This document shows, piece by piece, positions 53,066-62,922 of a stretch of DNA of 64,000 bases. The first letter of the stretch is position 1, and each line of letters begins with the position of its first letter. Where the stretch lies: the NCBI RefSeq assembly GCF_032393985.1, contig NZ_CP135918.1, forward strand, positions 4,713,724 through 4,777,723, read 5' to 3'. The notes below the pieces were generated by a model. That model was not told the DNA's origin. It did no database searches and saw only the letters and a program-made list of their open reading frames with translations. The stretch is from Fischerella sp. JS2 (lineage in GTDB: Bacteria; Cyanobacteriota; Cyanobacteriia; Cyanobacteriales; Nostocaceae). The position numbers and the translations under genes are program-made.

Positions 53066-53854
53066 TTATTCCACTAACCATTGGGAAAAATCTTGACTAA
53101 ATTTGGAAAGTGATAATAGCTGAATGCGTGGATCATTTTGGGTTGTAGTTTTTTCTGAGGGAGTGTTATAACCCCAATCTGCGAGGAAAAGTTTTACATC
53201 TTTAAGGTCTATTTGTTGATCTACTAGTTGTAATGTTTTTAATCTGTCTTCCACAAACCAGACCGTTTCTGTAGGTACTTTGTGTAATTGAATTAATTCT
53301 CGTAAAATTTCGTATTTAGGGCGCTTCACTTCTTTACCAAAAATCTCTTTTGATCCTAGTTCTATTCCTTCTTGGTGCAATAATTGTTGGACAAAACGTC
53401 CTTCTTTTGTAGAGATAACATATAATTTGGTTGTACTGGCAATAGTAGATTTAAGTTTCTCAATTACACCTGAATAAAATTTATGCAAACTCAACCAACC
53501 TTCTAAATCTGTAGCAATCCATTCATCGCGTAATTTGTCTAATTTAGTGCTTATTTCTTTGGCATTAAGATGATCTGCTAGCAAAATTTTCTGGTTAATA
53601 CTGTGCCAATGCTGGAGAATTTCTGCTTCTGTAATTCCCTCTAACAAGGCTTTAACTAAAACAGGCATTTCCCAACCTGTTTCAATTACGGGTCTGAGTC
53701 GATAAAATTGAGAAGCTAAACCATCTGGTGGCGTTTCATTAGTAGGGAACCACACTTGGCAATAAGTACGCCATGCTACCTCAAAATATTCAATTAGTCC
53801 GTCGCAAATTACACCATCAAAGTCTAGGGCGAGAATTGAGGGAATATTTGCCAT
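53066..53854 (-). CDS. HAD-superfamily hydrolase
   Basis: 262 residues. Motif I is LALDFDGVICDGL (about residues 8-20) with the nucleophilic Asp pair; motif II is in YVISTKE; motif III/IV near VKRPKYEIL and VWFVEDRLKTL. The large helical cap (about 25-110) suggests a C1-type cap enzyme acting on a small phosphate ester. No substrate can be assigned. Convergent with the GT2 gene. Confidence 0.82.
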   Translation of the reverse strand: MANIPSILALDFDGVICDGLIEYFEVAWRTYCQVWFPTNETPPDGLASQFYRLRPVIETGWEMPVLVKALLEGITEAEILQHWHSINQKILLADHLNAKEISTKLDKLRDEWIATDLEGWLSLHKFYSGVIEKLKSTIASTTKLYVISTKEGRFVQQLLHQEGIELGSKEIFGKEVKRPKYEILRELIQLHKVPTETVWFVEDRLKTLQLVDQQIDLKDVKLFLADWGYNTPSEKTTTQNDPRIQLLSLSKFSQDFSQWLVE

Positions 53855-53974
53855 TGTTTTTTTAGATTAAAGCTGCTGTTGTCAGCTTAGCGTATTCATG
53901 AATTTAAATTTTGCATTTTTATATGAATTCATCGCAAGAATTTTCTGCCACAATCAAAAATTCATGAATAACGA

Positions 53975-54012
53975 ACACAGATGCACACAGATGCACACAG
54001 ATGCACACAGAT
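53975..54012. repeat. Tandem ACACAGATGC repeat
   Basis: Three full 10-bp units and a partial fourth. Degenerate relatives (GATGGACACAGATAG) occur near 26473, 61150 and 58520. A dispersed repeat, no function seen. Confidence 0.75.
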
Positions 54013-54045
54013 AAATCATTGGTGTGTATCTGTGTATATTGTTTT

Positions 54046-54900
54046 TTACTCTTGATTTTTCAAATTCTGTCTATGATTAAAAACACCATGATTAGGACTA
54101 AATAACAAAGCTAACACAAATAATCCTGATACCACTAAAACGATCGCAGGGCCAGAAGGTAAATTATAAAAGTAACTTAAATACATGCCACTAATACTAG
54201 AAATGACCCCAATTACTGCCCCTAATATCATGACTTCGTGTAGGCGTTGCACTAATAAATAGGCAGTAGCTCCTGGTGTAATTAATAGTGATAATACTAA
54301 AATAACACCAACGGCTTTCATGCTAGCGACTATTGTTAAAGCAATCAACAGCATAAGTCCAAAATTGAGGCGATTCACTGGTAGACCTGCTGCTTGTGCG
54401 CCTAAAGGATCAAATGTGTAAAATAGAAGTTCTTTGTAGAGCAAAAAAACAACTACAAATACTATGGCTGCAATAATAGCTGTATCTCTTACATCCTGTA
54501 TAGTTACGCCCAAAATATTCCCAAAAAGAAAATGGTTGAGGTCAATTTTATTTTCTTTTTGAATGACAGTAATTAAAGTCACACCAAGAGCAAAAAATGC
54601 CGAGAATACTATTCCCATTGCAGCATCTTCTTTGATAGGCGATCGCATCCTGATCCAGGCGATACATGTTGTACTCAAAACCCCAGCAATGAAAGCCCCA
54701 ATAAAGATGTTAGCACCCAACAAAAAAGCGATCGCTAATCCAGGTAAAACCGAGTGGCTGATTGCATCACCCAGCAAAGCCAGGCGTTGTACCATCAAGT
54801 AGCTACCCACAACCGCACACAACATCCCTACCAAAATGGCGATAATCAGCGATCGCTGCATAAAGCCATATTGTAAAGGCTCAATCAACGCTTCTAACAT
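54046..54900 (-). CDS. mntB: Metal ABC transporter permease (Mn/Zn type)
   Basis: 284 residues from MLEALIEPLQYGFMQRSL with eight or so hydrophobic helices. The conserved permease loop LLYKELLFYTFDPLGAQAAG (about 150-170) and a glycine-rich region LSLLITPGATAYLL are typical of the ABC-3 family. The frame continues to 54930, but that is repeat-derived (TTGTCATTTG). It lies 78 bases downstream of the ATPase gene and probably forms one operon with it. Confidence 0.8.
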   Translation of the reverse strand: MLEALIEPLQYGFMQRSLIIAILVGMLCAVVGSYLMVQRLALLGDAISHSVLPGLAIAFLLGANIFIGAFIAGVLSTTCIAWIRMRSPIKEDAAMGIVFSAFFALGVTLITVIQKENKIDLNHFLFGNILGVTIQDVRDTAIIAAIVFVVVFLLYKELLFYTFDPLGAQAAGLPVNRLNFGLMLLIALTIVASMKAVGVILVLSLLITPGATAYLLVQRLHEVMILGAVIGVISSISGMYLSYFYNLPSGPAIVLVVSGLFVLALLFSPNHGVFNHRQNLKNQE

Positions 54901-54978
54901 AGTTGTCCTTTGTTCTTTGTCATTTGTCATTAGTCATTTGTCCTTTGTCATACCAATGACCAATGACTAATGACTAAA

Positions 54979-55797
54979 TTACGCTGCCTCTTTCCAAAAG
55001 ATTACATTACCATCGTAGGCGCGAGACAAGTTTTCTTGAGTTAAAACCTGTTGTCGAGAACCTGTAGCGATTAAGTCACGATTTAATAAAATTAATTCAT
55101 CAAAATGAGAGATTGACTCACCCAAGTCATGATTCACAACAAGAACTATTTTGCCAGCAGTAGTCAGTTCGTGGAAGACTTGAAAAATCACTGACTGAGT
55201 TTTCTGATCGATACCTACAAAAGGTTCGTCAAAGCAAAAAATTTCTGCTTCCTGTGTTAAAGCACGTGCTAAGAACACTCGTTGTTGCTGTCCACCAGAA
55301 AGCTGTCCAATAGGACGATTACGGTATTCACCCATGCCTACTCGTTCTAGTGCAGTTTTTGCTACTTGCCGACTCACCGTACTAAAACCCCGTAACCAGC
55401 CTGTTTTTTTTACCCTTCCCATCATGACTACATCCCAAACAGTGGCGGGATAAGTCCAATCAATTTGACTGCGCTGGGGTACGTAAGCGACTTGATCTAG
55501 TTGCTGCATTAAGGGTTTACCTTTATACAGTATTTTGCCACTACTGGGAACCAATCCCAACATTGCTTTCATCAGCGTACTTTTACCAGCACCATTGGGG
55601 CCAAAAATACCCGTGAGTTGTCCTGGTTTGATGAGGCAATTTATGTCTCTGAGGGCTTCCACTGCTCGATAGTACACGCTTAAATGAGCAATGGTAATAG
55701 CATCACTAACATTATTTTCAATAGCTTTTATCTCTGTACTAAGTATTTCTACTGCTTGAGCTTGAGGTTGGCTTGGGTCTAAAAATAGCATTTCCAT
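54979..55797 (-). CDS. mntA: Metal ABC transporter ATP-binding subunit
   Basis: 272 residues. Walker A GPNGAGKSTLMKA (about 66-78), [15 protein letters not shown] (about 165-179), Walker B IFCFDEPFVGID. The ABC-3 zinc/manganese family is also shown by DWTYPATVWDVVMMGR. It is divergent from the binding-protein gene at 55875, so the transporter is encoded by two transcripts with one shared control region. Confidence 0.82.
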   Translation of the reverse strand: MEMLFLDPSQPQAQAVEILSTEIKAIENNVSDAITIAHLSVYYRAVEALRDINCLIKPGQLTGIFGPNGAGKSTLMKAMLGLVPSSGKILYKGKPLMQQLDQVAYVPQRSQIDWTYPATVWDVVMMGRVKKTGWLRGFSTVSRQVAKTALERVGMGEYRNRPIGQLSGGQQQRVFLARALTQEAEIFCFDEPFVGIDQKTQSVIFQVFHELTTAGKIVLVVNHDLGESISHFDELILLNRDLIATGSRQQVLTQENLSRAYDGNVIFWKEAA

Positions 55798-55874
55798 AGT
55801 TGTGTTTTTATAGTTCTTAACTTCAGCTTACTATAAAAATGAAAAGAAAATGAAAACATCTATAACTGGGAATA
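55798..55874. promoter_or_regulatory. Divergent control region of the metal transporter
   Basis: 77 AT-rich bases hold both promoters. A direct repeat ATGAAAAG / ATGAAAAC lies at about 55839-55858, and could be a binding site for a metal regulator such as a Fur-family or ManR-type protein. No canonical Zur box was seen. Confidence 0.4.
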
Positions 55875-56936
55875 ATGTTCGTTATAAGTAAAGCTAATAC
55901 TGTGGGTAGAAGACTGGAAGCAGAAGGGGGACAAGGGAGAAAAATAGCTTTCTTGTTGCCATTATCCACCTCTTCCCTGTGGTGGCAAATCTGCCAAAAT
56001 GCTTGTCTAGCGATACTTTTACCGCTTGCTTTATTAAGCTGTACGCCATCAAATTCCGACTCAAGGGCGGATGACAAGGCGCAAGTTGTGGCAACTAGCA
56101 CAATTATTGCTGATTTAGCACAGGAGGTTGGAGGAGATGAAATTGAATTAACAGGAATCCTTCAACCGGGTACAGATCCCCATGTCTACGAACCTAGACC
56201 ACAAGATAGTAGATTTTTAGAAGAAGCAGATTTGATTTTGTATAACGGGTATAACCTAGAACCTGGACTCATTAAGTTGATGAATGCTGCTGGAACAAAG
56301 GCGCAGAAGTTAGCGGTGGGAGAAGTCGTCAAACCATTACAGCTAGACAAAGGTAAAGGTGAAGTAGTACCAGATCCGCATGTTTGGGGTGATGTGAAAA
56401 ATGCGATCGCGATGGTGAATGCAATTCGGGATGCCTTAATTGAGTTATCACCCCAAGACAAAGCCGAATTTACCCAGAATGCACAGCAACTAACTACAGA
56501 ATTACAACAATTAGATAGCTGGATTAGCCAGCAAATTCAAACGATCCCCCCAAATCAACGCAAACTTGTAACCACCCACGATGCATTTCAATATTATGGA
56601 CGTGCTTATCAAATTGCGATCGCAGGTACGCTGATAGGTATTAGCACTGAAGAACAGCCTAGCGCCCAAACTGTCAAGCAACTAGTAGAGTCAATCAAAA
56701 AAATTGGTGTTCCAGCGATTTTTGCGGAAACCACAATTAACCCAAATTTAATTCAGACAGTAGCACAAGAAGCAGGAGTGAAGTTAGCACCACGTCAACT
56801 CTATTCTGATTCCATAGGTGCTGCTGGAAGTGAGGGTGATACCTACAGCAAAATGATGGCAGCAAATACACGGACTATTGTGGAAGCATTGGGAGGAAAG
56901 TATACGCCGTTTTCTGCTCAAATACAGGAAAAATAG
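55875..56936 (+). CDS. mntC: Metal-binding lipoprotein of an ABC transporter (Mn-type)
   Basis: 353 residues. The lipobox LALLSC sits near residue 55, after an unusually long N-terminal segment. Metal ligands are predicted at DPHVYEP (His), DPHVWGD (His), FAETTI (Glu) and LYSDSIG (Asp), the His-His-Glu-Asp set of manganese-binding MntC/PsaA proteins; ZnuA normally has a third His and a His-rich loop, and both are absent here. Thus manganese is the more likely cargo. It is divergent from the ATPase and permease genes. Confidence 0.8.
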   Translation: MFVISKANTVGRRLEAEGGQGRKIAFLLPLSTSSLWWQICQNACLAILLPLALLSCTPSNSDSRADDKAQVVATSTIIADLAQEVGGDEIELTGILQPGTDPHVYEPRPQDSRFLEEADLILYNGYNLEPGLIKLMNAAGTKAQKLAVGEVVKPLQLDKGKGEVVPDPHVWGDVKNAIAMVNAIRDALIELSPQDKAEFTQNAQQLTTELQQLDSWISQQIQTIPPNQRKLVTTHDAFQYYGRAYQIAIAGTLIGISTEEQPSAQTVKQLVESIKKIGVPAIFAETTINPNLIQTVAQEAGVKLAPRQLYSDSIGAAGSEGDTYSKMMAANTRTIVEALGGKYTPFSAQIQEK

Positions 56937-56965
56937 ACTTGAGATGGGGAGGTGGGGAGTGTAGT

Positions 56966-57062
56966 TCAGTTATCAGTTATCAAATTCTATTACTCACTGT
57001 TAACAGTTAACTGTTAACTGATTTCTAACAACCAACAATTAACAATCACCCACCAACTACTA
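56966..57062. repeat. Dispersed TTATCAGT / GTTAACT repeat, copy 2
   Basis: Near-identical to 19073-19165, including ATTCTATTACTCACTGTTAA and the CTGATTTCTAACA stretch. It lies between the metal-binding protein gene and the DNA methyltransferase gene. Confidence 0.7.
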
Positions 57063-57181
57063 GGATCATTTTCAAACAAGTTGCGGGTAAACTAGACCAT
57101 ACCATAGAGTAATCAAGCAAATCATCGAGATTAATTCCTTCTGCCCTGGTGCCTTCTGCCCTCTGCTTTCTTGTAAATTGG

Positions 57182-58486
57182 ATGGATAGCAAACAAAGAC
57201 CTATAGGTGTAGATTTATTTGCAGGCGCTGGTGGGATGTCCCTTGGCTTTGAACAAGCTGGGTTTGATGTGCTTGCTGCTGTTGAGTTAGATCCGATTCA
57301 TTGCGCTACACACAAATATAATTTTCCGTTTTGGTCTACATTGTGTCAAAGTGTCGAATACGCTACAGGCGAAGAAATTAGAAAAATTTCAACTATTGGT
57401 AGTCAAGAAATAGATGTTGTGTTTGGTGGTTCTCCTTGTCAAGGTTTTTCAATGATTGGCAAACGTGCTTTTGAAGATCCCCGTAATGCGCTTGTGTTTC
57501 ACTATTTACGATTAGTTTTAGAACTACAACCTAAATACTTTGTGTTTGAAAATGTACCTGGACTCACAGTTGGAAAACATCGCCAATTTCTCTTAGAAAT
57601 TATTGAAGAGTTTAGAGAATCAGGTTATGAAGTTGAAACAAACTATCAGGTTCTCAATGCTGCTAATTACGGAGTACCCCAACATCGAGCCAGATTATTT
57701 CTTTTGGGATGCCGTCAGGGATTTGATTTACCAGAATATCCTCAACCGCAAACACAACCAGCAAAGTCTAAAAAATCAGTGGGCATTGTACTCAATTCTG
57801 ATTTACCAAACACGCCTACAGTTTGGGAAGCTATTGGCGATTTACCGGAAGTGAATTTTTATCCAGAATTGTTGAGTAGAGATTGGATAATAGCAGAGTA
57901 CGGCAAGCCTAGCAACTATAGCAAAAAGCTGCGTGGTTTAGATAGGAGTGCAGATGACTACTCCTATGAACGCCTATTTGATTCTAGAATTTTGACTTCC
58001 AGTATTCGCACTAAACATAGTACAGAATCTATACTGAGATTTCAACAAACTGAACCAGGTGAAACTGAACCAATTAGCCGCTTTCATAAACTTGACAAAC
58101 ATGGTATTTGCAATACTCTCAGGGCTGGAACAGCCAGTAATCGGGGGGCTTTTACCTCTCCTCGACCAATTCATCCTGTGAGTCCACGCTGTATTACTGT
58201 TCGAGAAGCAGCGCGGTTACACTCCTATCCGGACTGGTTTCGGTTCCATGTCACTAAATGGCACGGCTTTCGACAAGTAGGAAACTCAGTTCCTCCCTTA
58301 CTTGCAAAAGCGATCGCAACTTCTATTATTCACGTTTTGGGGGTAGTTCCAGTCAAACCACAAACAAAGATGCACTTGGGTGATGAAAGTTTATTGAAAC
58401 TAAATATGTCTCAAGCTGCTCAATACTACGGTGTTTCTGCACATGTCATCGAACCAAGAAGAAAAGTAATTAAAGATAAGTTCTAA
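57182..58486 (+). CDS. C5-cytosine DNA methyltransferase, orphan
   Basis: 434 residues. SAM motif I VDLFAGAGGMSLG (about 10-22); catalytic GGSPCQGFS (Cys86); ENVPGLT; GVPQHRARLFLLG; a target-recognition region (about 225-340); and the closing RQVGNSVPPLLA. A further ~65 residues follow. No restriction endonuclease gene is adjacent. Cyanobacterial solitary C5 enzymes of this kind include those that methylate CGATCG, which is the HIP1 core, but the target cannot be read here. The MDSKQRP methionine is preferred over a repeat-encoded upstream start. Confidence 0.9.
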   Translation: MDSKQRPIGVDLFAGAGGMSLGFEQAGFDVLAAVELDPIHCATHKYNFPFWSTLCQSVEYATGEEIRKISTIGSQEIDVVFGGSPCQGFSMIGKRAFEDPRNALVFHYLRLVLELQPKYFVFENVPGLTVGKHRQFLLEIIEEFRESGYEVETNYQVLNAANYGVPQHRARLFLLGCRQGFDLPEYPQPQTQPAKSKKSVGIVLNSDLPNTPTVWEAIGDLPEVNFYPELLSRDWIIAEYGKPSNYSKKLRGLDRSADDYSYERLFDSRILTSSIRTKHSTESILRFQQTEPGETEPISRFHKLDKHGICNTLRAGTASNRGAFTSPRPIHPVSPRCITVREAARLHSYPDWFRFHVTKWHGFRQVGNSVPPLLAKAIATSIIHVLGVVPVKPQTKMHLGDESLLKLNMSQAAQYYGVSAHVIEPRRKVIKDKF

Positions 58487-58588
58487 AAATTTTTAAACTC
58501 CACACGGCTAACCTATCTGTGCCATCGGTGTGCATCTGTGATCGACTCATAAAAAAATATTTGTCCCAGCCTCAATCCCTACTGTGAC

Positions 58589-58753
58589 TTATATCATGTC
58601 CGACTAATTGCTTACGATATAAAGCTTGGGCATTGAGTATTAAGCATCGGGTATAGGAAAATCATCGCTATCTTAATTACCAATTACCCATTACCAATTA
58701 CCAATTACCGACCCCAACGAGTAATATAAGTGTTCAAGTCGACATGATATAAC
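58589..58753. mobile_element. MITE-like repeat, family ATATCATGTCCG, copy 2
   Basis: Ends TTATATCATGTCCGACTAAT and, inverted, GTCGACATGATATAAC. The body matches 47547-47692 in order (AATTGCTTA, ATATAAAGCTT, ATTACC units, CCCCAACGAGTAATATAAGT). Copies end directly next to a gene stop at 58754. No coding frame. Confidence 0.7.
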
Positions 58754-61000
58754 TTACACTAAATTTGTGTAGACTTGTGGATAAGCAGATGCTTGCAGTA
58801 TGGGAAGTTCAATCAAAAACTCTGCTCCCTGTCCTGGTTGAGAATAACAAAAAAGCTTTCCACCATGTTTTTCAGTCACAATTTGGTAGCTAATGGCTAA
58901 ACCCAAGCCTGTGCCTTTACCAACTGGCTTAGTAGTAAAAAACGGATCAAACAGCTTGGAACGTACTACCTCGGTGATACCAGCTCCATTATCCTTAATA
59001 CTAATAGTAACAGTCCGATGTTGAGCAGCAGTTGATATGTGAATTGTGCTTGGTTGAGCTTGAATTTCCTCTGGTGTATGGTTGCGATCGCGTTCTTCCA
59101 ATGCATCTATGGCATTGCTGAGAATATTCATAAACACCTGATTTAATTGCCCTGCATAGCACTCTACTAAAGGTAAATTTCCGTACTCTTTGATCACCTG
59201 GATTTCGGGACGATCTGGCTTAGCCTTGAGACGATTGTTCAAAATCACCAGTGTACTATCGATACCTTCATGAATATCAACTTCTTTCACCTCTGCTTCA
59301 TCTAATCGCGAGAAGTTTCGCAATGACAACACAATTTCACGAATACGGTTGGTTCCCATCCGCATTGATTGGAGTATCTTAGTTAAATCCTGCTCTAAAA
59401 AGTCAAAATCTATGGCTACAAGTTCCTCTTGAATTTCTAGAGGTGGTTCGGGTAAATATTTTTGATAAAGTTGCACCAAGCGCAATAAATCCTGAGTGTA
59501 TTCCTCTACATAAGTCACATTACCGTGAATAAAATTAACTGGATTGTTGATTTCATGGGCGACTCCTGCCACCATTTGACCAAGGGCTGACATTTTTTCA
59601 CTCTGCACCATCTGCGCTTGGGTGTAGTGCAGTTCCGCAATGGTTGCTTGGAGTTCAGCTGTGCGTACTTCCACGCGTTGTTCGAGTTCAGCGTTAGTCT
59701 TCTCTAATTGTTGGTTGGCTGTTTCTAAAGCTGTAAAAGATTCTTGCAACTGTCTAGCCATGTGGTTGAAGGATTGAGCAAGAATTTCTAACTCATTAAT
59801 TCCTTTGACTTCTACTAGGCGATTTAATTTTCCATTAGCAATTGCCTGACTTGCCTGACTCAACTGTAATATGGGTTGAGTAAACCAACGAGATGTATAA
59901 ATGCCAACTATTGAAGCTACTACCAAAGTCAACAAGCACAAGGCGATTGTAGTACGGGTATTGGTGTTGATTTGTCCCATAAAATCAGCCTCGGGGACAG
60001 TTACAACCACAAGCCAGTCCAAACCAAATTGATCACGCCAGGGAGTAACTTTGACATATTGGCGATCGCCTTTAAAATCAAACGTTAACTGCTGCTTTTC
60101 TTGAATTTGTTGCAAGTCCCCCAGTCTTTGCTGTAAGTACTTAGCAGTAGCTTGAATTAGAGGATCACGGCTATCAGTTGCAGCTAATCGTTTGGTTTGA
60201 CGATTAACTATCACATAGGGTTTTTGATTACTGGAATTGGCAACCAATAATCCGTTGCGCTCAATAATAAAAACACTACCATTTTGACTCACATGAATTT
60301 GCCGCAGAAAATCACTAATACTCGACAGCAATAAATCTATGCCAAAAACAGCAAACAATTTACCATTTTTGTCATAAATAGGATAGCCAGCAGAAGCAGC
60401 AATATAACCAGCCTCGCCATCCCAAGCATTGATACCACTCCAAATCTGTTTACCAGCTTTTACTGTATTTATAGCCCAAGGTTGTGCAAAAGTATTGTAA
60501 TCATATGTACTAAGTAGCTTACTTCGGTTGCCCTGGGAATCCGTAGCATAGGAATAAACCTTAGATACTCTGTTGATAGCAGTAGGATATAAATCTAACG
60601 TGATAAATTTACTTGCCGGATAATTACCAGAACCAGCCCCTTGACCAGTAACTAGAGTGTAGCCGTTGTAGCTGAAATTTTTATAGAGCTGCATCTGTTT
60701 CCACATGTATTTTCCTACACTTTCAAAGTCCTGTAAATCCAGCAACCCCGTCTTGACAGCATCCGCGTTCATTTGATTAATTTGATGGGGAATCGCTAGA
60801 TAGGTATCAAGATGCTGATTGACTAGGCTGTTAGTTTTGTTCATTACTTGATCAGCAAGTTCGTTGACTGCTTTCTGCCCGTTTTTGAAGGATAGATATC
60901 CGACTAAACCAACAGAGGTAGAAATTTGAACTACGAAGGGAACAATTAAGATCACTCGTAAAGGAACTTTTGCAAAGCCCTGGGAATAAAATAATTTCAT
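58754..61000 (-). CDS. Sensor histidine kinase with CACHE and HAMP domains
   Basis: 748 residues. TM1 at about 12-36, a large extracytoplasmic double CACHE sensor (about 40-345, [20 protein letters not shown] and [15 protein letters not shown]), TM2 at about 350-370, HAMP (about 371-425), a coiled coil (about 425-465), then the kinase: [18 protein letters not shown] with His482, N box [14 protein letters not shown] and [11 protein letters not shown]. It lacks a receiver domain and no response regulator is adjacent. The stop is just next to a MITE-like copy. Confidence 0.9.
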   Translation of the reverse strand: MKLFYSQGFAKVPLRVILIVPFVVQISTSVGLVGYLSFKNGQKAVNELADQVMNKTNSLVNQHLDTYLAIPHQINQMNADAVKTGLLDLQDFESVGKYMWKQMQLYKNFSYNGYTLVTGQGAGSGNYPASKFITLDLYPTAINRVSKVYSYATDSQGNRSKLLSTYDYNTFAQPWAINTVKAGKQIWSGINAWDGEAGYIAASAGYPIYDKNGKLFAVFGIDLLLSSISDFLRQIHVSQNGSVFIIERNGLLVANSSNQKPYVIVNRQTKRLAATDSRDPLIQATAKYLQQRLGDLQQIQEKQQLTFDFKGDRQYVKVTPWRDQFGLDWLVVVTVPEADFMGQINTNTRTTIALCLLTLVVASIVGIYTSRWFTQPILQLSQASQAIANGKLNRLVEVKGINELEILAQSFNHMARQLQESFTALETANQQLEKTNAELEQRVEVRTAELQATIAELHYTQAQMVQSEKMSALGQMVAGVAHEINNPVNFIHGNVTYVEEYTQDLLRLVQLYQKYLPEPPLEIQEELVAIDFDFLEQDLTKILQSMRMGTNRIREIVLSLRNFSRLDEAEVKEVDIHEGIDSTLVILNNRLKAKPDRPEIQVIKEYGNLPLVECYAGQLNQVFMNILSNAIDALEERDRNHTPEEIQAQPSTIHISTAAQHRTVTISIKDNGAGITEVVRSKLFDPFFTTKPVGKGTGLGLAISYQIVTEKHGGKLFCYSQPGQGAEFLIELPILQASAYPQVYTNLV

Positions 61001-61299
61001 GTTTCTATTAAATTAGTAACATCGACTAAATCTTCAGCCGAAGTTATTATTCCCATATTCTTTAGTCAAAATTAATACTAGTATTAACCTTAGTTATATC
61101 ATGATCAAAACCTTCGAGTTTTCATTTTTCAATACCAAAATGTTGGAGAAATCGACCACCGATTAACACCGATTAATACTGATGGATACAGATAGATTAC
61201 CCGTTATGTATTTTTAGATAAAGGAAAATGAATAAGTAAGCTGTAAACTTAATTTCCCAATCCAAAATCCAAAATCTAAAATCTAAAATTGAAATAGCC
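61001..61299. other. Intergenic region with repeats
   Basis: About 300 bases, containing a degenerate CACCGATTAATACTGATGG tract (61158-61185) and AAAATCCAAAATC units (61263-61290) just before the TTG start of the GTPase gene. No gene. Confidence 0.45.
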
Positions 61300-62682
61300 T
61301 TGACTCAACCTCAGCAAGTGCCAAAAAACCCACAAGAAACTCATCTCAACCGCGCTCGTGCTAGTCTCAGACAAGCGCTATCCTGGTATGGCAATCTCCG
61401 CAAACCCGGACAAGCATCCGCAAACCCAAAATTAGCAGGTTTAGTAAAACTAGAATTAGAGGTTTTAACTGCTAGCCTCAACAAACTAGACCATAATGTG
61501 ATTGTAATTGCCGCCTTTGGTTTGGTGAGTCGTGGTAAGTCAGCAGTGTTAAATGCTTTGTTAGGGCAAAAGGTTCTCCAAACTGGGCCTCTACATGGTG
61601 TAACTCAGTATCCCCGTTCGGTACGTTGGAACCTTGGTGAGCAAGCACAGGTGGAGTTAATTGATACGCCAGGACTAGATGAAATTGCGGGAGAAGCGCG
61701 ATCGCAAATGGCAAAAGATGTGGCGCGTCAAGCAGATTTGATTTTGTTTGTGGTTGCTGGCGATATTACCCGCACTGAATATCAGGCTTTGTGCGAATTG
61801 CGACAGGCACAAAAGCCATTGATTCTCGTGTTTAACAAAATAGACTTGTATCCAGATACAGACCGCGAGAAGATTTACAAAAATTTACAACAACTCGGTG
61901 CAGGTAGTATCCAAGCCAAACCCTTACAACCCGATGAAATTGTCATGATTGCGGCGGAACCAGCACCTATAGAAGTACGGGTTGAATGGCCGGATGGGAA
62001 GGTAACTTATGAATGGGAGACACCACCCCCCCAAATAGACGAACTCAAACAGACTCTTTTGAAAATTCTCAACCGGGAAGGGCGATCGCTAATTGCTTTA
62101 AATGCACTTATCCAAGCGCGAGATGCTGAAGAAGCGATCGCATTCAAAACCATCGATGTACGTCAACAAGAAGCAGAAGAATTAATTTGGCAATTTACCA
62201 AATATAAAGCTGTCGCTGTCGGGTTAAATCCGATCGCTTTTTTAGATGTCTTAGGTGGAACTGTTGCCGACTTAGCCTTAATTCGTTCCTTAGCAAGGTT
62301 GTATAGTTTACCTATGACTGGTTACGAAGCCGGGAGACTATTAAAAACTATTTTATTTAGTTCTGGTGGTTTGCTACTAGGGGAATTAGGTAGCAGTTTG
62401 ATTTTAGGCTTAGGTAAAAGTACGGCAGCTATTGCCAGTGGTGATAATCCTAGTAATATAACAGCCTTTGCCGGAAGTGCGATCGCTCAAGCTGGGATCG
62501 CAGGCTATGGAGCGTATGCAGTCGGTAAAGCTGCCCAAGTATATCTAGAGAAAGGCTGTACGTGGGGACAACTAGGTGCTAGCACTGTTATTACAGAAAT
62601 TTTGGCTGAGGTAGAATCAAATACAATTTTGTATCGTTTGCGGCAGGAATTGGAACGAAACTTAGGTATGGCGGATGACTAA
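61300..62682 (+). CDS. Era-like GTPase with DUF697 C-terminus
   Basis: 460 residues from a TTG. P-loop GLVSRGKSA (about 73-81), G3 DTPGLDEI (about 125-132), G4 VFNKIDL (about 178-184). The C-terminal part (about 300-455) has hydrophobic helices, including LLLGELGSSLILGLGKSTAA. It is related to 2652-3980 but not a close paralogue. Membrane association is inferred. No clear ribosome site supports the TTG; other in-frame starts follow. Confidence 0.75.
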   Translation: MTQPQQVPKNPQETHLNRARASLRQALSWYGNLRKPGQASANPKLAGLVKLELEVLTASLNKLDHNVIVIAAFGLVSRGKSAVLNALLGQKVLQTGPLHGVTQYPRSVRWNLGEQAQVELIDTPGLDEIAGEARSQMAKDVARQADLILFVVAGDITRTEYQALCELRQAQKPLILVFNKIDLYPDTDREKIYKNLQQLGAGSIQAKPLQPDEIVMIAAEPAPIEVRVEWPDGKVTYEWETPPPQIDELKQTLLKILNREGRSLIALNALIQARDAEEAIAFKTIDVRQQEAEELIWQFTKYKAVAVGLNPIAFLDVLGGTVADLALIRSLARLYSLPMTGYEAGRLLKTILFSSGGLLLGELGSSLILGLGKSTAAIASGDNPSNITAFAGSAIAQAGIAGYGAYAVGKAAQVYLEKGCTWGQLGASTVITEILAEVESNTILYRLRQELERNLGMADD

Positions 62683-62694
62683 AGTTTTTAAGCA

Positions 62695-62922
62695 TCACAA
62701 ACGCTTATATTCTCTTAAGAGTGAGTTCAAGTGTTTGTAGCGCTTGTATTGTCTTAACCACTCTCTACAAACTTCTTTAGCAATTTGTATCTCTTTTTCA
62801 CTCAACAGCTCATCTGGTTTTCCAGATGCTAAAATTTGAGCGACTTGAGCAGCTCTTTGATAATCGACGCCATACTTAACTAGTTCAGTATGAAAAAACT
62901 CTTCTTTCTCCTTAGAGTACAT
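62695..62922 (-). CDS. Small hypothetical helical protein
   Basis: 75 residues, charged and helical, with KYGVDYQRAAQVAQILASGK and a terminal KEVCREWLRQYKRYKHLNSL. Similar short proteins are common in cyanobacteria, but I cannot assign a family. It is convergent with the GTPase gene, 12 bases away, and its promoter lies at 62923 onward. Confidence 0.5.
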   Translation of the reverse strand: MYSKEKEEFFHTELVKYGVDYQRAAQVAQILASGKPDELLSEKEIQIAKEVCREWLRQYKRYKHLNSLLREYKRL

